Positions 13,786 to 14,737 of a DNA stretch of 14,737 bases are shown here, in pieces. Under the pieces are notes generated by a model. That model was not told the DNA's origin. It made no database searches and saw only the letters and a list, made by a program, of their open reading frames with translations. A program made the position numbers and the translations under genes. How positions within the stretch are numbered: position 1 is the first letter of the stretch; each line of letters opens with the position of its first letter. The stretch lies in contig JALSMD010000078.1 in NCBI GenBank assembly GCA_026987855.1, forward strand, positions 1 to 14,737, given 5' to 3'. The DNA comes from Candidatus Falkowiibacteriota bacterium (lineage in GTDB: Bacteria; Patescibacteriota; Patescibacteriia; Patescibacteriales; JALSMD01).

Positions 13786-14737
13786 TCACGGAGCCTTACA
13801 ACAAGCCAAAGGTTTAACTATGGAACAATTAGTAAGCCAACCCATTCCCCCGCCGTTACTATCAAAAGCCCAAAAAGCTCCTAACATTGTTGAATCATTG
13901 CTAGTCCACCCATTGCAATCGTTAGAGTTAGAAGTATATCCTGGCGGACCTTCCGCTATCCAGGCACTGCCTGACCAGTTGGAGATGTCTCCTTTTTCAA
14001 TTGTAATAAAAATTTCATAAGTATGACAAAAATGGCTTCCTGGGTATTCATAGTTACAAATATAATTTGCTGCTTGGTATCCTATTAAAGAAGAAGTGGC
14101 AAAATTACCATCGTACAAGGCAGTAGTCGTACCAATAAACAAGGCTGGATTATAAGTATTTGCTATACCTAAAGAAGAGGTAGACACCCATCGTCCTCGC
14201 CCACTACCATCTGATTGCCACAAATATCCAGCTGTTCCTGTAGAATTAATACCAAATTCATATATCTCATCTAAGTCTAAATTAGTACGAGCTTCAGCGG
14301 CAGTAGTAGCACCGGTGCCTCCATAAGCAATAGCAATAGGATCTGCTTGCCAAGTTCCAGTAGCAATAGTTCCCAACTCAGTAATAAAAGCCGTTGATTT
14401 CCAAACCGGATCTAACCCATCAGAAAATAATATATAACCATTATTGCCTACTGGCAATCTTCCCCAAATATTAGACGGAGTATATACAATTAAATCTCCT
14501 CTTACAGGCGTAGATGTGGATGTGTCTGTATGATATGAACTTAAAAGCGGGTGAGCTGTCCCTGGTGTGGTGCTTGACCAAGTTGGCTTGCCGCCAACCA
14601 TTACCAAGGCATAGCCATTTGGACCTGGAAGTATTTGAGAAATAGTATTGTCTGCACTGGCATAAACAAGTGAGTTTGCCTGGAAAGTGCTTGTGCCTGT
14701 GCCTCCATAAGCAACTGATATGACATTGCCTTGCCAA
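13786..14737 (-). CDS. Large repeat-containing surface protein, C-terminal part only
   Basis: The frame is open to the right edge, so only the last 316 residues are visible; the TTG at 14607 is internal, not a start. The visible part is rich in Thr, Ser, Gly and aromatic residues with few charges, like secreted fibre-type proteins. It has two copies of a GTWQ...I.VAYGGTG motif (residues 1-14 at the window edge and 127-142), each followed by T-rich sequence. From about 204 a different domain begins with six cysteines (227, 237, 274, 304, 312, 313): YICNYEYPGSHFCHTYEI, a central DCNGWTSN, then WAFDSNGG, GWLTNCS and PLACC at the end. This order resembles C-type-lectin-like or DUF1554-type domains, from memory and not checked. 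I infer an exported adhesin or appendage tip. The signal and anchor would be in the missing part. The stop is TGA. Confidence 0.75.
   Translation of the reverse strand, partial: WQGNVISVAYGGTGTSTFQANSLVYASADNTISQILPGPNGYALVMVGGKPTWSSTTPGTAHPLLSSYHTDTSTSTPVRGDLIVYTPSNIWGRLPVGNNGYILFSDGLDPVWKSTAFITELGTIATGTWQADPIAIAYGGTGATTAAEARTNLDLDEIYEFGINSTGTAGYLWQSDGSGRGRWVSTSSLGIANTYNPALFIGTTTALYDGNFATSSLIGYQAANYICNYEYPGSHFCHTYEIFITIEKGDISNWSGSAWIAEGPPGYTSNSNDCNGWTSNDSTMLGAFWAFDSNGGGMGWLTNCSIVKPLACCKAP
14315..14330 (-). repeat. Direct repeat copy A (VAYGGTG-type motif)
   Basis: These 16 bases are identical to 14699-14714, 384 bp (128 codons) away in the same frame. They encode the AYGGTG core of the surface-protein repeat. 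The identity of a short DNA stretch within otherwise diverged copies fits an amplified coding repeat. Confidence 0.7.
14699..14714 (-). repeat. Direct repeat copy B (VAYGGTG-type motif)
   Basis: This is the second 16-base copy, at the window edge, encoding AYGGTG. Flanking bases match partly (TTGCCAA in both copies, encoding WQ). More copies may lie beyond the edge. Confidence 0.7.

Noticed and set aside
13760..14020. Plus-strand open frame of 86 codons opposite the surface protein 3' end
   Set aside because: It lies almost wholly antisense to the Cys-rich domain, has no ribosome-binding site and no recognisable motif.
14471..14737. Second minus-strand open frame at the right edge
   Set aside because: It is a frame-shadow of the surface protein, whose repeat motif continues in the other frame right to the edge.

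Overview
The window is AT-rich chromosomal DNA, roughly one third G+C in the genes. It carries single-copy housekeeping genes with short gaps. Low G+C, compact versions of universal proteins (a prolyl-tRNA synthetase without the bacterial editing insertion), an M50 protease, a Memo/AMMECR1 fusion, and a repeat-rich surface protein with a Cys/Trp-rich C-terminal domain together suggest a member of the Candidate Phyla Radiation (Patescibacteria). That assignment is inference. TGA serves as an ordinary stop, so the code looks standard. Only one gene has a convincing Shine-Dalgarno at normal spacing; most leaders are short and A/T-only.

Left part (1-3777): the 3' portion of thioredoxin reductase (trxB), a tRNA-Lys(CTT), a strong symmetric terminator, and an unexplained G+C-rich stretch, then the minus-strand replication pair dnaA-dnaN (4-bp gap). 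The 180-bp region upstream of dnaA holds divergent promoters and degenerate DnaA-box-like sites.

Middle part (3778-7800): a plus-strand pair of tRNA-modification genes, miaB and mnmA, converges on glyA (serine hydroxymethyltransferase, minus). A minus-strand tRNA-Glu(TTC) follows, with a near-consensus promoter, a T-tailed mini-hairpin in its leader and a terminator.

Operon at 7801-11151 (plus): an M50 (site-2-type) membrane metalloprotease, a predicted lipoprotein fusing Memo and AMMECR1 domains, and a membrane-anchored lytic-transglycosylase-like protein with an internal twin-arginine motif. Gaps are 1 and 5 bp. All three products are predicted to be in or outside the membrane, which suggests a cell-envelope module. 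It is the least understood part of the window and the best candidate for an undescribed system.

Right part (11173-14737, minus): a bidirectional terminator, mreB (which has no in-frame ATG/GTG/TTG ahead of its conserved N-terminus and apparently starts at ATT), a 19-bp-stem terminator, proS with a consensus -35 promoter, and the C-terminal part of a large surface protein running off the right edge. No CRISPR array, insertion sequence, integrase or rRNA was found, and no gene-free stretch exceeds 300 bp.
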